Positions 49,732-57,756 of a stretch of DNA of 64,000 bases are shown here, piece by piece. Source of the stretch: Alloalcanivorax gelatiniphagus. GTDB lineage: Bacteria; Pseudomonadota; Gammaproteobacteria; Pseudomonadales; Alcanivoracaceae. The notes under the pieces were generated by a model. The model ran no database searches. It saw only the letters and a list, made by a program, of their open reading frames with translations, and was not told where the DNA came from. The stretch spans positions 1 through 64,000 of the forward strand of contig NZ_VCQT01000034.1 of assembly GCF_005938655.1 (NCBI RefSeq), written 5' to 3'. Position 1 is the first letter of the stretch. The number at the start of each line of letters is the position of its first letter. Both the position numbers and the translations under genes were made by a program.

Positions 49732-50799
49732 TTATTCGGTGATCACGCGTACCGGGCGCGCGGTGACCTGACAGAACAATTCATAGCTGATGGTGCCGCA
49801 GGCGGCGGCCACTTCGTCGGCGCTGACCACATCACCCCACAGTTCCACCTCGTCGCCGACCCGGGCGTCGATGCCGTTCAGGTCCACGGTGATCATGTCC
49901 ATGGAGACGCGGCCGGCCAGCCGGGTGCGGTGGCCGTTCACCGCCACCGGGGTGCCGTTGGGGGCGTGGCGCGGATAGCCGTCGCCGTAGCCCACCGCCA
50001 CCACCCCGACCCGGCCGGGGCCGGGGGCGGTCCAGGTGGCCCCGTAGCCGACGCTGTCGCCGGCCTGCACCGGGTTGATGGCGATCAGGCGGGCGCTGAA
50101 CCGCTGGGTGGGGCGCAGGTCCAGGTCGGCGGCGGCGCGCCAGGCGAACGGGGAAGAGCCGTACAGCATGATGCCCGGCCGCACCCGCTCGGCGCGGGCT
50201 TCCGGATAGCGGATCAGGGCGGCGGAGTTGGCGGCGCTGAGCGGCACGTCCAGCTCTCCGGCCAGGGTGCGGGCCCGGGCCAGTTGGGCGGCGCTGAGGG
50301 TGTCCTCGGCCAGGTCGGCGCAGGCGAAGTGGCTCATCACGCCGAGCAGCTTGACCCCTTTCAGGCCACGCAGCCGGGCGGCCTGGGCCCGGGCCAGATC
50401 CGGCGCCATGCCCAGCCGGTTCATGCCGGTGTTGACCTTGAGCCAGACTCCCACCGGCCGGGGGCGGGCCACCAGCAGGTCCACCTGCCAGGGGGAATGC
50501 ACCACCACCTCGGCGTGCAGGCGGGCGGCCAGCGCCAGTTCTTCGTCGTCGAAGAAGCCCTCGGCCACCAGCAGCGGATGGGCCAGCCCCAGGTGCCGCA
50601 GCGCCTGGGCTTCTTCCATCAGCGCCACGCCCAGGCCGTCCACCTGGTGGGCCAGGGCGCGGGCCGCCAGCCCCAGGCCGTGGCCGTAGCCATTGGCTTT
50701 GACCATGGCGAACACCCGGGCGCCGCCGGCCAGGGCACGGGCGCGGCGGGCGTTATGGGCCAGGGCTCCGGGTCGCAATTCCAGCCGTGTACCACGCAT
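49732..50799 (-). CDS. alr: Alanine racemase
   Basis: 355 residues. PLP lysine in MVKANGYGHGL (K33 region) and the catalytic Tyr in SVGYGATWTAPG. It makes D-alanine for peptidoglycan. It starts 7 bases after dnaB in the same direction. Whether it is Alr or DadX cannot be told without dad neighbours; none are present. Confidence 0.95.
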   Translation of the reverse strand: MRGTRLELRPGALAHNARRARALAGGARVFAMVKANGYGHGLGLAARALAHQVDGLGVALMEEAQALRHLGLAHPLLVAEGFFDDEELALAARLHAEVVVHSPWQVDLLVARPRPVGVWLKVNTGMNRLGMAPDLARAQAARLRGLKGVKLLGVMSHFACADLAEDTLSAAQLARARTLAGELDVPLSAANSAALIRYPEARAERVRPGIMLYGSSPFAWRAAADLDLRPTQRFSARLIAINPVQAGDSVGYGATWTAPGPGRVGVVAVGYGDGYPRHAPNGTPVAVNGHRTRLAGRVSMDMITVDLNGIDARVGDEVELWGDVVSADEVAAACGTISYELFCQVTARPVRVITE

Positions 50800-50806
50800 G
50801 GGCGCG

Positions 50807-52198
50807 CTACTCGTCGCTTCTGTATTGCTGGTAGTACTCCGGCGCCAGGTCGTCGAAGCGGGTGAATTCGCCCCGGAACGCCAGACGCACGGTACCGATG
50901 GGGCCGTTCCGCTGCTTGCCGATGATCACCTCGGCGATGCCCTTCTCCGTGGTTTCCTGGTTATAGACCTCGTCCCGGTACAGGAACATGATCAAGTCGG
51001 CGTCCTGCTCGATGGCCCCGGATTCCCGCAGATCCGACATCACCGGCCGCTTGTTGGGGCGTTGCTCCAGGGAGCGGTTGAGCTGGGAAAGCGCGATCAG
51101 CGGGCAGTGCAGTTCCTTGGCCAGACCCTTCAGCGAGCGCGAGATCTCGGAGATCTCGTTGACCCGGCTGTCGGCGCCGGGCACCTGCATCAGCTGCAGG
51201 TAATCGACCATGATCATGCCCAGCTCGCCGCCGCATTCCCGCGCCACCCGGCGGGCGCGGGCGCGCATCTCCAGCGGGCTCAGCGCCGGCGTGTCATCGA
51301 TATAGAATTTCTGCTCGCTGAGCATCTGGATCGCCGAAGTGATGCGCGGCCAGTCGTCCTGCTCCAGGCGGCCGGAACGGATCGCCCCCTGGTTGATGCG
51401 CCCCAGGGACGACAGCATCCGCATGACGATGGAGTCGGCGGGCATTTCCATCGAGAACACCAGCACCGGCTTGTGCGCCTTGAGCGCCACGTTCTCGCAC
51501 AGGTTCATGGCGAAGGTGGTTTTCCCCATGGAGGGCCGGCCGGCCACCACCACCATGTCGGCGGGCTGCAGGCCGGCGGTCATCTTGTCCAGCTCCTCGA
51601 AGCCGGTGGTCAGGCCGGTCAGCGAGTTCTTGTTCTTGTACAGTTCGTCGATGCGGTCCACCGCCTTCTTGAGCACCGACTTGATGTCCTGGGGCCCGGA
51701 GCCCTTTTTCTGCTGCTCGGCGATCTCGAAGATCGACGATTCCGCGTGGTCGAGAATCTCCAGGGACGGGCGGCCCTTGGGATTGAACGACTGGTCGGCG
51801 ATGTCGTGGGACACCTGGATCAGCTGGCGCAGGATGCTGCGCTCGCGGACGATGTCCGAATAGGCGGTGATGTTGGCGGCGCTGGGCGTGTTACGGGCCA
51901 GCTCCGACAGGTAGGTCATGCCGCCCACGTCGTCCAGTTGCCCCAGATGGGTGAGCGCCTGGGACACGGTAACCAGGTCGCAGGGCTTTTCCTCTTCCAC
52001 CAGCTGGCCGATCACCTTGAAGATCAGCCGGTGTTCCTTGCGGTAGAAGTCCTTGGCGCCGACCCGCTCGGCCACATCGTCCCAGGCCTCGTTATTGAGC
52101 AACAGCCCCCCCAGTACCGCCTGTTCCGCCTCCAGGGAGTTGGGGGGCAGGCGCAGGTTGTCCGGCAGATGGTTGTCCAGGCTCAGGGGTTCGTTCAT
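50807..52198 (-). CDS. dnaB: Replicative DNA helicase DnaB
   Basis: 463 residues from the ATG at 52198; an open extension to 52297 runs through the rplI terminator and is rejected. N-terminal DnaG-binding domain (PPNSLEAEQAVLGGLLL) and RecA-like domain with Walker A GRPSMGKTTFAMNL and VDYLQLMQ. No intein. Confidence 0.97.
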   Translation of the reverse strand: MNEPLSLDNHLPDNLRLPPNSLEAEQAVLGGLLLNNEAWDDVAERVGAKDFYRKEHRLIFKVIGQLVEEEKPCDLVTVSQALTHLGQLDDVGGMTYLSELARNTPSAANITAYSDIVRERSILRQLIQVSHDIADQSFNPKGRPSLEILDHAESSIFEIAEQQKKGSGPQDIKSVLKKAVDRIDELYKNKNSLTGLTTGFEELDKMTAGLQPADMVVVAGRPSMGKTTFAMNLCENVALKAHKPVLVFSMEMPADSIVMRMLSSLGRINQGAIRSGRLEQDDWPRITSAIQMLSEQKFYIDDTPALSPLEMRARARRVARECGGELGMIMVDYLQLMQVPGADSRVNEISEISRSLKGLAKELHCPLIALSQLNRSLEQRPNKRPVMSDLRESGAIEQDADLIMFLYRDEVYNQETTEKGIAEVIIGKQRNGPIGTVRLAFRGEFTRFDDLAPEYYQQYRSDE

Positions 52199-52228
52199 GG
52201 CGGGTCCGCGTGGCGAATCGGGTGTCTG

Positions 52229-52264
52229 AAAAGAAAAAGGCACCGTCCGATACCGGACGGTGCC
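52229..52264 (-). terminator. Rho-independent terminator of the rpsF-priB-rpsR-rplI operon
   Basis: GGCACCGTCCG (52239-52249) and CGGACGGTGCC (52254-52264) are perfect inverted copies with a 4-base loop; on the minus strand TTTTTCTTTT follows. It separates rplI from dnaB. Confidence 0.93.
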
Positions 52265-52325
52265 CTTGATTCTGTCACCGCGCCCGACCAGGGGCAAACG
52301 GCGACCGACCGGGTGCCGGGAGTAA

Positions 52326-52778
52326 TTACTCCTGGGGCACCACGACCAACTTAATGGTCACGGTCACGTCGGCGTGCAGCGCCAGGTCGATGTCGTACTC
52401 GCCGGTCTGGCGGATAGCGCCATAGGGCAGTTTGACTTCGGCCTTGGCCACTTCCACACCGCTTTGCTCGGTGATGGCATCGGCGATGTTGGCGGTGCCC
52501 ACGGAGCCGAACAGCTTGCCTTCGTCACCGGACTTGGCGGCCACGGTGATGCTCGCTTCGGCCAGCTTCTCGGCACGGCCTTCGGCGGCGCTGAGTTGCT
52601 CGGCGGCTTGTTTTTCCAGTTCCGCGCGGCGGGTTTCCACCTCGGCCAGGTTGTCCTTGGTCGCCGGCAGGGCTTTGCCTTGCGGGATCAGGAAGTTACG
52701 GCCGTAACCGGGGCGAACGTCCACCACGGAGCCCAGGTCACCCAGGTTCTTGATGGTTTCCAGCAGGATCACTTGCAT
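52326..52778 (-). CDS. rplI: 50S ribosomal protein bL9
   Basis: 150 residues. [16 protein letters not shown] and [18 protein letters not shown] are the bL9 N-terminal RNA-binding signature; a long central helix and a C-terminal domain follow. Last gene of the rpsF operon. Confidence 0.98.
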   Translation of the reverse strand: MQVILLETIKNLGDLGSVVDVRPGYGRNFLIPQGKALPATKDNLAEVETRRAELEKQAAEQLSAAEGRAEKLAEASITVAAKSGDEGKLFGSVGTANIADAITEQSGVEVAKAEVKLPYGAIRQTGEYDIDLALHADVTVTIKLVVVPQE

Positions 52779-52793
52779 GACGGTCCCCTCGGC

Positions 52794-53024
52794 TTAATTG
52801 TCGTGGCTGTCGGAGTACGGCAGCAGCGCCAGAAAGCGGGCCTGCTTGACAGCGGAGGCCAGCTGACGCTGATAGCGCGCCTTGGTGCCGGTGATGCGGC
52901 TGGGCACGATCTTGCCGGTTTCGGTGATGTAGGCTTTCAGGGTGTCGAGGTCCTTGTAATCAATGAACTCAACACCTTCCGCGGTGAAGCGGCAGAACTT
53001 GCGACGGCGATAAAAACGGGCCAT
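52794..53024 (-). CDS. rpsR: 30S ribosomal protein bS18
   Basis: 76 residues. [31 protein letters not shown] and [20 protein letters not shown] are standard bS18 blocks. With bS6 it may autoregulate the operon through the leader hairpin at 53720-53743. It lies between priB and rplI. Confidence 0.98.
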   Translation of the reverse strand: MARFYRRRKFCRFTAEGVEFIDYKDLDTLKAYITETGKIVPSRITGTKARYQRQLASAVKQARFLALLPYSDSHDN

Positions 53025-53044
53025 GGATAATCTCCTCTCGATTC

Positions 53045-53356
53045 CTAGTCCAGGGGCTCCAGTGTTTCCGCAATCAACTGCACCCGGTCGCGGGCTTCGC
53101 CCTTGTAACCGGCCCGGCTGAGAAACCCCGCCACCCTCACGTTCTGTCCTTCCTTCAGACCCTGGATCAGTTCGGCTTTGCGGCCGACCAGAACCACGGC
53201 GAGGCGTACCTGGACTTCACGGGGATGACCGTCTTCCTCCTGCCGGGATCGGTGTTCCAGCCAGAAACGCTGGCGGGGTACACCGGCCGGTGTGATCGCT
53301 GTCTTTTCGAGACGAACGACGACGCCGGTCAACTGGCAGTGATTGCCGTCGGAAAT
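53045..53356 (-). CDS. priB: Primosomal replication protein PriB, probable non-AUG start
   Basis: OB-fold ssDNA-binding protein of replication restart. The first canonical-type codon is TTG at 53332, giving 95 residues and cutting into the first strand. The sequence [19 protein letters not shown] aligns with E. coli LSGTVCRTPLRKVSPSGIP, where 6 more residues precede it. In frame upstream lie ATT (53356) and CTG (53359), 10 and 7 bases after a strong AAGGAGGAGG, overlapping the rpsF TGA stop. From ATT the protein is 103 residues, close to E. coli's 104. I prefer ATT (or CTG); TTG is the fallback. Confidence 0.7.
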   Translation of the reverse strand: MSDGNHCQLTGVVVRLEKTAITPAGVPRQRFWLEHRSRQEEDGHPREVQVRLAVVLVGRKAELIQGLKEGQNVRVAGFLSRAGYKGEARDRVQLIAETLEPLD

Positions 53357-53697
53357 CAGCTGGTGGCCTCCTCCTTCTCGTTGGATTTCGCCAGCGGCGA
53401 GGGCTCGGTGATGGCCCGGTGACGGCGAACCACGAGGTGACGGATTACGGCATCGTTGAACCGGAAGGTGTTTTCCAGTTCGGCGAGGGTGTCGCCGTCA
53501 CATTCGATGTTCAGCAGCACGTAGTGTGCTTTGTGGATCTTGTTGATCGGGTAGGCCAGCTGGCGGCGGCCCCAATCTTCCTGGCGGTGGATAATACCGT
53601 TGCCGTCGGTGATCACGGCGCTGTAGCGCTCCACCATGGCGGGTACCTGTTCACTCTGGTCCGGGTGGACCAGGAACACGACTTCGTAATGACGCAT
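53356..53697 (-). CDS. rpsF: 30S ribosomal protein bS6
   Basis: 113 residues. [19 protein letters not shown] and [15 protein letters not shown] are the bS6 signature. First gene of the rpsF-priB-rpsR-rplI operon. Its last codons contain the AAGGAGGAGG site for priB. Confidence 0.98.
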   Translation of the reverse strand: MRHYEVVFLVHPDQSEQVPAMVERYSAVITDGNGIIHRQEDWGRRQLAYPINKIHKAHYVLLNIECDGDTLAELENTFRFNDAVIRHLVVRRHRAITEPSPLAKSNEKEEATS

Positions 53698-53719
53698 TGT
53701 GGCTCCTTACGGATTGGCA

Positions 53720-53743
53720 GCCTCCCGCATTATGCGGTGAGGC
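53720..53743 (-). promoter_or_regulatory. Candidate S6:S18 autoregulatory leader hairpin
   Basis: In the rpsF leader GCCTC-A-CCGCA / TGCGG-GAGGC forms two stacked 5-base helices with a single bulged A next to CCG and a 3-base loop. S6:S18-responsive leaders of rpsF operons carry a bulged hairpin exposing a CCG, imitating the 16S rRNA site. The resemblance is by eye. Confidence 0.4.
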
Positions 53744-53788
53744 AAGGAGACCGCCTCCCCGGCGGGCCGGGAAAGCGGAAGGGCGGGG

Positions 53789-53817
53789 ATTCTAGCCCAG
53801 ACCGGCCGCAGGCTCAA
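53789..53817 (-). promoter_or_regulatory. Promoter of the rpsF operon
   Basis: On the minus strand TTGAGC (complement of 53812-53817) and TAGAAT (complement of 53789-53794) are 17 bases apart, giving a leader of about 85 bases that contains the candidate hairpin. A GC-rich stretch follows the -10, as is usual for growth-controlled promoters. Confidence 0.65.
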
Positions 53818-53822
53818 GCCGG

Positions 53823-53887
53823 ATCGCGGCTGAAGCCGCTCCTACCGAGGCCCGCCCGGGGCGTGCAGGAGCGGCTTCAGCCGCGAT
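53823..53887. repeat. REP pair at the end of rlmB
   Basis: CGCGGCTGAAGCCGCTCCTA (from 53825) and AGGAGCGGCTTCAGCCGCG (to 53885) face each other across about 22 bases. The second copy encodes the last residues and TGA stop of rlmB (53877-53879), and the element lies just upstream of the rpsF promoter. Confidence 0.9.
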
Positions 53888-54647
53888 CCCTCCGTGCGGC
53901 AACCAGATGAAACAACACCACCCCGGTGGCCACCGACACATTCAGGCTCTGCACATAACCGGCCATGGGAATCGCCAGCAGGTCGTCGCAGCGTTCCAGG
54001 GTCAGGCGCCGCAGGCCCTCGCCCTCGGCGCCCATGATCAGCGCCAGGCCCGCCGGCGGCTGGTACTCGAACAGGGACGTGCTGCTCTCGTGGAGCGCGG
54101 TGCCGGCGACCCGGATGTCGCGCTCCTGGAGGCGTTCCAGCAGCCGCGCCAGGTTGCCCACCTCGAAGTACGGCAGCGACTCGGCGGCGCCGGCGGCGCT
54201 GCGGCAGGCCACCGGGGTGAGGCCGGCGGCGTGGCGGCGCGGCACGATCACCGCGTCGACCCCGGCGGCATCGGCGCTGCGCAGGCAGGCCCCCAGGTTG
54301 TGGGGGTCGGTGACGCCTTCCAGAATCAGCAGCAACGGCGGCCGGCCGAGGCGGTCCAGGTGGTTGTCCAGGGCCACGTCGTCACCGGGCCGGCGCGGCC
54401 GGGCGCGGGCCGCCACCCCCTGGTTCTGGGGGCCGGCCAGCTTGTCCAGGGATTCCCGGCGCGCCATCTGCACGGCGATGCCCTGGTCCCGGGCGGCGAT
54501 GATCAGCGTCTCCAGGCGGGCGTCGCCACGCTTCGCCCGGGCATCCAGCACGAACAGCTCCAGCACCGCTTCCGGGCGGTGCCGCAACAGCGACTCCACC
54601 GCGTGGATACCGGAGTACATCAGCGGCTTGGGCTGACCCTTGCTCAT
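53877..54647 (-). CDS. rlmB: 23S rRNA (guanosine-2'-O-)-methyltransferase RlmB
   Basis: 256 residues, SpoU/TrmH family: an L30e-like N-terminal domain and a knotted SAM domain with NLGACLRSADAAGVDAVIVP, LIMGAEGEGLRR and SLNVSVATGVVLF. It methylates G2251 of 23S rRNA. It overlaps rnr by 4 bases. The final Asp-Arg-Gly-stop is encoded by the REP element. Confidence 0.95.
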   Translation of the reverse strand: MSKGQPKPLMYSGIHAVESLLRHRPEAVLELFVLDARAKRGDARLETLIIAARDQGIAVQMARRESLDKLAGPQNQGVAARARPRRPGDDVALDNHLDRLGRPPLLLILEGVTDPHNLGACLRSADAAGVDAVIVPRRHAAGLTPVACRSAAGAAESLPYFEVGNLARLLERLQERDIRVAGTALHESSTSLFEYQPPAGLALIMGAEGEGLRRLTLERCDDLLAIPMAGYVQSLNVSVATGVVLFHLVAARRDRG

Positions 54648-57043
54648 CGACGGCGGCGTCCCTTGCGGGCGCCGCTTTTCTTGGCGGCGGCCTTCTTGGG
54701 CAGGTCGCCCCGGGCCAGCTTCTCGCGCTCGGAGCCGCCTTTCCCGGCCTTGCCACCGGAACCGCCGCCCTTACGACCACCACGGGGCTTTTTCGACGGG
54801 GTGCTGCTGATCAGCTCCAGGTCGATCTTGCGCTCGTCGGTGTGCACGCCGGCCACCTTCACACGCACGCCGTCGCCGAGGCTGAAGCGGCGTCCGGAGG
54901 ACTCGCCCACCAGCGCCATATTGACGTCGTCGAAGTGGTAGTAGTCGCTGTCCAGGTTGGCCACATGCACCAGGCCGTCGATGTTCAGGTCCTGGATCTG
55001 CACGAACAGGCCGAAGGCGGCCACGCCGCTGACCACGCCGTCGAATTCCTCGCCCAGGCGCTCTTCCATGAACTGACACTTGAGCCACTGCACCACGTCG
55101 CGGGTGGCCTCATCGGCGCGCCGCTCGGTCATCGAGCAGTGCTCGCCCATGGTGACCATGTCGCCCTGGCTGTAGGGCACGATGTGATCCCGGGGGATGG
55201 CCGGCAGTTCGCCGGGGTTGTCCGCGTGGGGCGTTTCGCCGCCGCCCCGGATCAGGAAACGGATGGCGCGGTGCACCAGCAGGTCCGGATAACGGCGGAT
55301 CGGCGAGGTGAAGTGGGTGTAGGCGTTATAGGCCAGACCAAAGTGGCCCTTCACCTCCGCCTCGTACTTCGCCTGGGACATGGTGCGCAGCATCATGGTC
55401 TGGATCACCTGGCGGTCCGGGCGCTCGGCGATGGTCTCGGCGAGCTGCTGGAACACCTGCGGCCCGATAGGACCTTCCGACCAGGGAATGCTCAGCCCCA
55501 ACCCACCTAGAAACTGCTGCAGGTTGGTCAGGCGCTCTTCCTTGGGCGGCTCGTGGTTGCGGTACAGCGCCGGCACCTCGGCCTTCTCCAGCAGGCGGGC
55601 GGCGCAGATATTGGCCGCCAGCATGGCCTCCTCGATCATCACGTGGGCCACGTTGCGGTGCACCGGCACGATGTCGCGAATCTTCTTGTTCTCGTCGTAG
55701 AGCATGCGACTTTCGTCGCTCTCGAAGTCGATGGCGCCACGCAGCTCCCGGCGCCGGCGCAGGGCGCCGTACATCTCGTGGAACGCCCAGATTGAATCCA
55801 GGGATTCGTCGTCCAGGCTCTCCACGGTCTCGATCGCCAGCTGCGATTCCGGTTCCTCGATCACCGCGCCCACCTTGGTATAGGTGAGGCGGTGGCGGGA
55901 GCGCATCACGCCTTCGCGGAACACGAAGCGCGACACCCGGCCGTTGGCGGACACCAGCATGTCGCAGTACAGGCACAGCCGGTCCACATGGGGGTTCAGG
56001 GAGCACAGGCCATTGGACAGGGCCTCCGGCAGCATCGGCACCACCCGGTTGGGGAAGTACACGGAGTTGCCGCGCTTGTGGGCTTCGTTGTCCAGGGCAC
56101 TGCCCGGGTGCACATAGTGGCTGACGTCGGCGATCGCCACGATCAGCCGCCAGCCGCCGCGCTTGCGGCGCTCCACATAGACGGCGTCGTCGAAGTCGCG
56201 GGCGTCCTCGCCGTCGATGGTGACCAGCGGCAGGTCGCGCAGATCCACCCGGTGGGCCTTGGCGGGATGGGGCACCTCGGCGCCGAAACGCTCGGCTTCC
56301 TGCTCCACGCCTTCCGGCCATTGGTGGGGAATCTCGAAGCGGCGCAGGGCCACGTCCACTTCCATGCCCGGCTGCTCCGGGGTGGCGATGACTTCTTCCA
56401 GCCGCACCAGCACGTTATGGTCCCGGGACGGGTATTGGGTGATCTCGGCGCGCACATGGTCGCCGGCGCCCGGCTTCAGGCCGTTGTGGTCCTCGACCAG
56501 CACTTCCTTGGTGATGCGCCGGTTTTCCGGATCGATAAAGGCCACGCCGGCCTCTTTGCGGTAGCGGCCGACGATTTCGGTGACCGCCCGCTCGGCGATC
56601 TCGACGATGCGCGCCTCTTCCTTGCCGAAGCGGTTGAAGCCGGCCACGCTGACCAGCACCCGGTCGCCGTCCATAACCTTCTGCATCTGGCGCGGCGCCA
56701 GAAACAGGTCCTTACGGTCGGCGTCGTCGGCGATCAGAAAGCCGAATCCGTCCCGGTGGGCCTGCACGCGACCGGCGATCAGGTCCATGCGCGAAGCGAT
56801 GCCGACCTTGCCGTTGCGGTTTTCCACCAACTGGCCATCGCGCAGCATGGCGCGGAGACGGCGCTCCAGACCCACCTCTCCGTCTTCGCCCACCTCCAGG
56901 ATGTCGGCGAGCTCATGCTTGCCGAGCGGCTTTCCCTGGTCGTCGAGGACCTTAAGGATCAGCTCACGGCTGGGAACCGGATTCTCGTACTTTTCCGCTT
57001 CCCGATCCGCGTGGGGATCCTCGTAGCGTTTCCTGGATGACAT
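54644..57043 (-). CDS. rnr: Ribonuclease R
   Basis: 799 residues. An N-terminal winged helix, two cold-shock domains, the RNB catalytic domain with the acidic cluster DGEDARDFDDAVYVE, an S1 domain (about 640-720) and a basic Lys/Arg tail (KKAAAKKSGARKGRRRR). A 3'-5' exoribonuclease that unwinds structured RNA. First gene of rnr-rlmB. Confidence 0.97.
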   Translation of the reverse strand: MSSRKRYEDPHADREAEKYENPVPSRELILKVLDDQGKPLGKHELADILEVGEDGEVGLERRLRAMLRDGQLVENRNGKVGIASRMDLIAGRVQAHRDGFGFLIADDADRKDLFLAPRQMQKVMDGDRVLVSVAGFNRFGKEEARIVEIAERAVTEIVGRYRKEAGVAFIDPENRRITKEVLVEDHNGLKPGAGDHVRAEITQYPSRDHNVLVRLEEVIATPEQPGMEVDVALRRFEIPHQWPEGVEQEAERFGAEVPHPAKAHRVDLRDLPLVTIDGEDARDFDDAVYVERRKRGGWRLIVAIADVSHYVHPGSALDNEAHKRGNSVYFPNRVVPMLPEALSNGLCSLNPHVDRLCLYCDMLVSANGRVSRFVFREGVMRSRHRLTYTKVGAVIEEPESQLAIETVESLDDESLDSIWAFHEMYGALRRRRELRGAIDFESDESRMLYDENKKIRDIVPVHRNVAHVMIEEAMLAANICAARLLEKAEVPALYRNHEPPKEERLTNLQQFLGGLGLSIPWSEGPIGPQVFQQLAETIAERPDRQVIQTMMLRTMSQAKYEAEVKGHFGLAYNAYTHFTSPIRRYPDLLVHRAIRFLIRGGGETPHADNPGELPAIPRDHIVPYSQGDMVTMGEHCSMTERRADEATRDVVQWLKCQFMEERLGEEFDGVVSGVAAFGLFVQIQDLNIDGLVHVANLDSDYYHFDDVNMALVGESSGRRFSLGDGVRVKVAGVHTDERKIDLELISSTPSKKPRGGRKGGGSGGKAGKGGSEREKLARGDLPKKAAAKKSGARKGRRRR

Positions 57044-57162
57044 TCAAAAACCTCTATGAAAATACATGTATGACACCTCTTATCGGGCGCCGCCGGCGGC
57101 ACTTTGAACGGCGCTGGCGGTGGCTACCTTAACGCAGCGGAGAAAAGAGAGGAAATCAACCG

Positions 57163-57190
57163 TTGACATCCGGCCATCATATACTAGAAT
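57163..57190 (+). promoter_or_regulatory. Promoter of tRNA-Leu
   Basis: TTGACA (57163-57168) and TAGAAT (57185-57190) are 16 bases apart, followed by a GC-rich discriminator and about 40 bases of leader before the tRNA. A stable-RNA type promoter. Confidence 0.75.
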
Positions 57191-57234
57191 GCACGCGCTT
57201 TCGCGATACAGGCCCAACGGGCTGGTATCGATAA

Positions 57235-57321
57235 GCCGAGGTGGTGAAATTGGTAGACACGCTAGCTTCAGGTGCTAGTGGGGGCAACCCCGTGGAGGTT
57301 CAAGTCCTCTCCTCGGCACCA
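57235..57321 (+). tRNA. tRNA-Leu (CAG)
   Basis: 87 bases, class II with a long variable arm. The acceptor GCCGAGG pairs with CCTCGGC, discriminator A and encoded CCA end. Anticodon arm CTAGC-TTCAGGT-GCTAG gives anticodon CAG, reading CUG, the favoured leucine codon in this GC-rich genome. TTCAAGTC is the T-loop. A hairpin terminator follows. Confidence 0.97.
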
Positions 57322-57355
57322 ATTCAGGATGAGCTCCAGAAGCTCACCGCCAAAA

Positions 57356-57379
57356 GGGCTCCCTCTGGGAGCCCTTTTT
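57356..57379 (+). terminator. Rho-independent terminator of tRNA-Leu
   Basis: GGGCTCCC (57356-57363) and GGGAGCCC (57367-57374) form a perfect 8-base stem with a 3-base loop followed by TTTTTGTTT. Confidence 0.93.
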
Positions 57380-57429
57380 GTTTCCGCCTCCCCGGCGGTC
57401 CTCTTCTTCAACGACAAAGGCCTGACACC

Positions 57430-57648
57430 ATGCGCCTTTTTCTCGCCACTCTGGTCCTGGCCATGGGCCTGGGACTGACGCCGCCCGCCCCCGCCCAGGA
57501 CAACGGCGCGGTTCATCCGGAAATCCAGAAGGCCAACGCCCAGCGCGAAAAGATCGAGCGCCGCGAGCGGCTGCTGATGCTGTTTCCCGCCGGCGTGCTG
57601 GGGCTGACCATCGCCCTGGTCATCATCACCCGCCGGCGCAAAAAATAA
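57430..57648 (+). CDS. Small membrane protein with signal peptide
   Basis: 72 residues from the ATG at 57430; the open frame continues back through the tRNA and cannot be coding there. A signal peptide (LFLATLVLAMGLGLTPPAPAQ) is followed by a short charged helix (KANAQREKIERRERLL) and one membrane helix ending in a RRRKK stop-transfer anchor. Predicted single-span inner-membrane protein. No family recognised. Confidence 0.65.
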   Translation: MRLFLATLVLAMGLGLTPPAPAQDNGAVHPEIQKANAQREKIERRERLLMLFPAGVLGLTIALVIITRRRKK

Positions 57649-57756
57649 CGCCGTCGCCGGCCGGCGACGGCCGGTACACCGAATTGACATATTTCTCCGC
57701 CAGGCTTGAGCCCCATCCCAAGCTCAATGCCCTTCTTATAAGACGGAGAACAATTC

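Noticed and set aside
57241-57429. N-terminal extension of the small membrane protein through tRNA-Leu
   Set aside because: It would translate the tRNA and its terminator; the ATG at 57430 starts a proper signal peptide.
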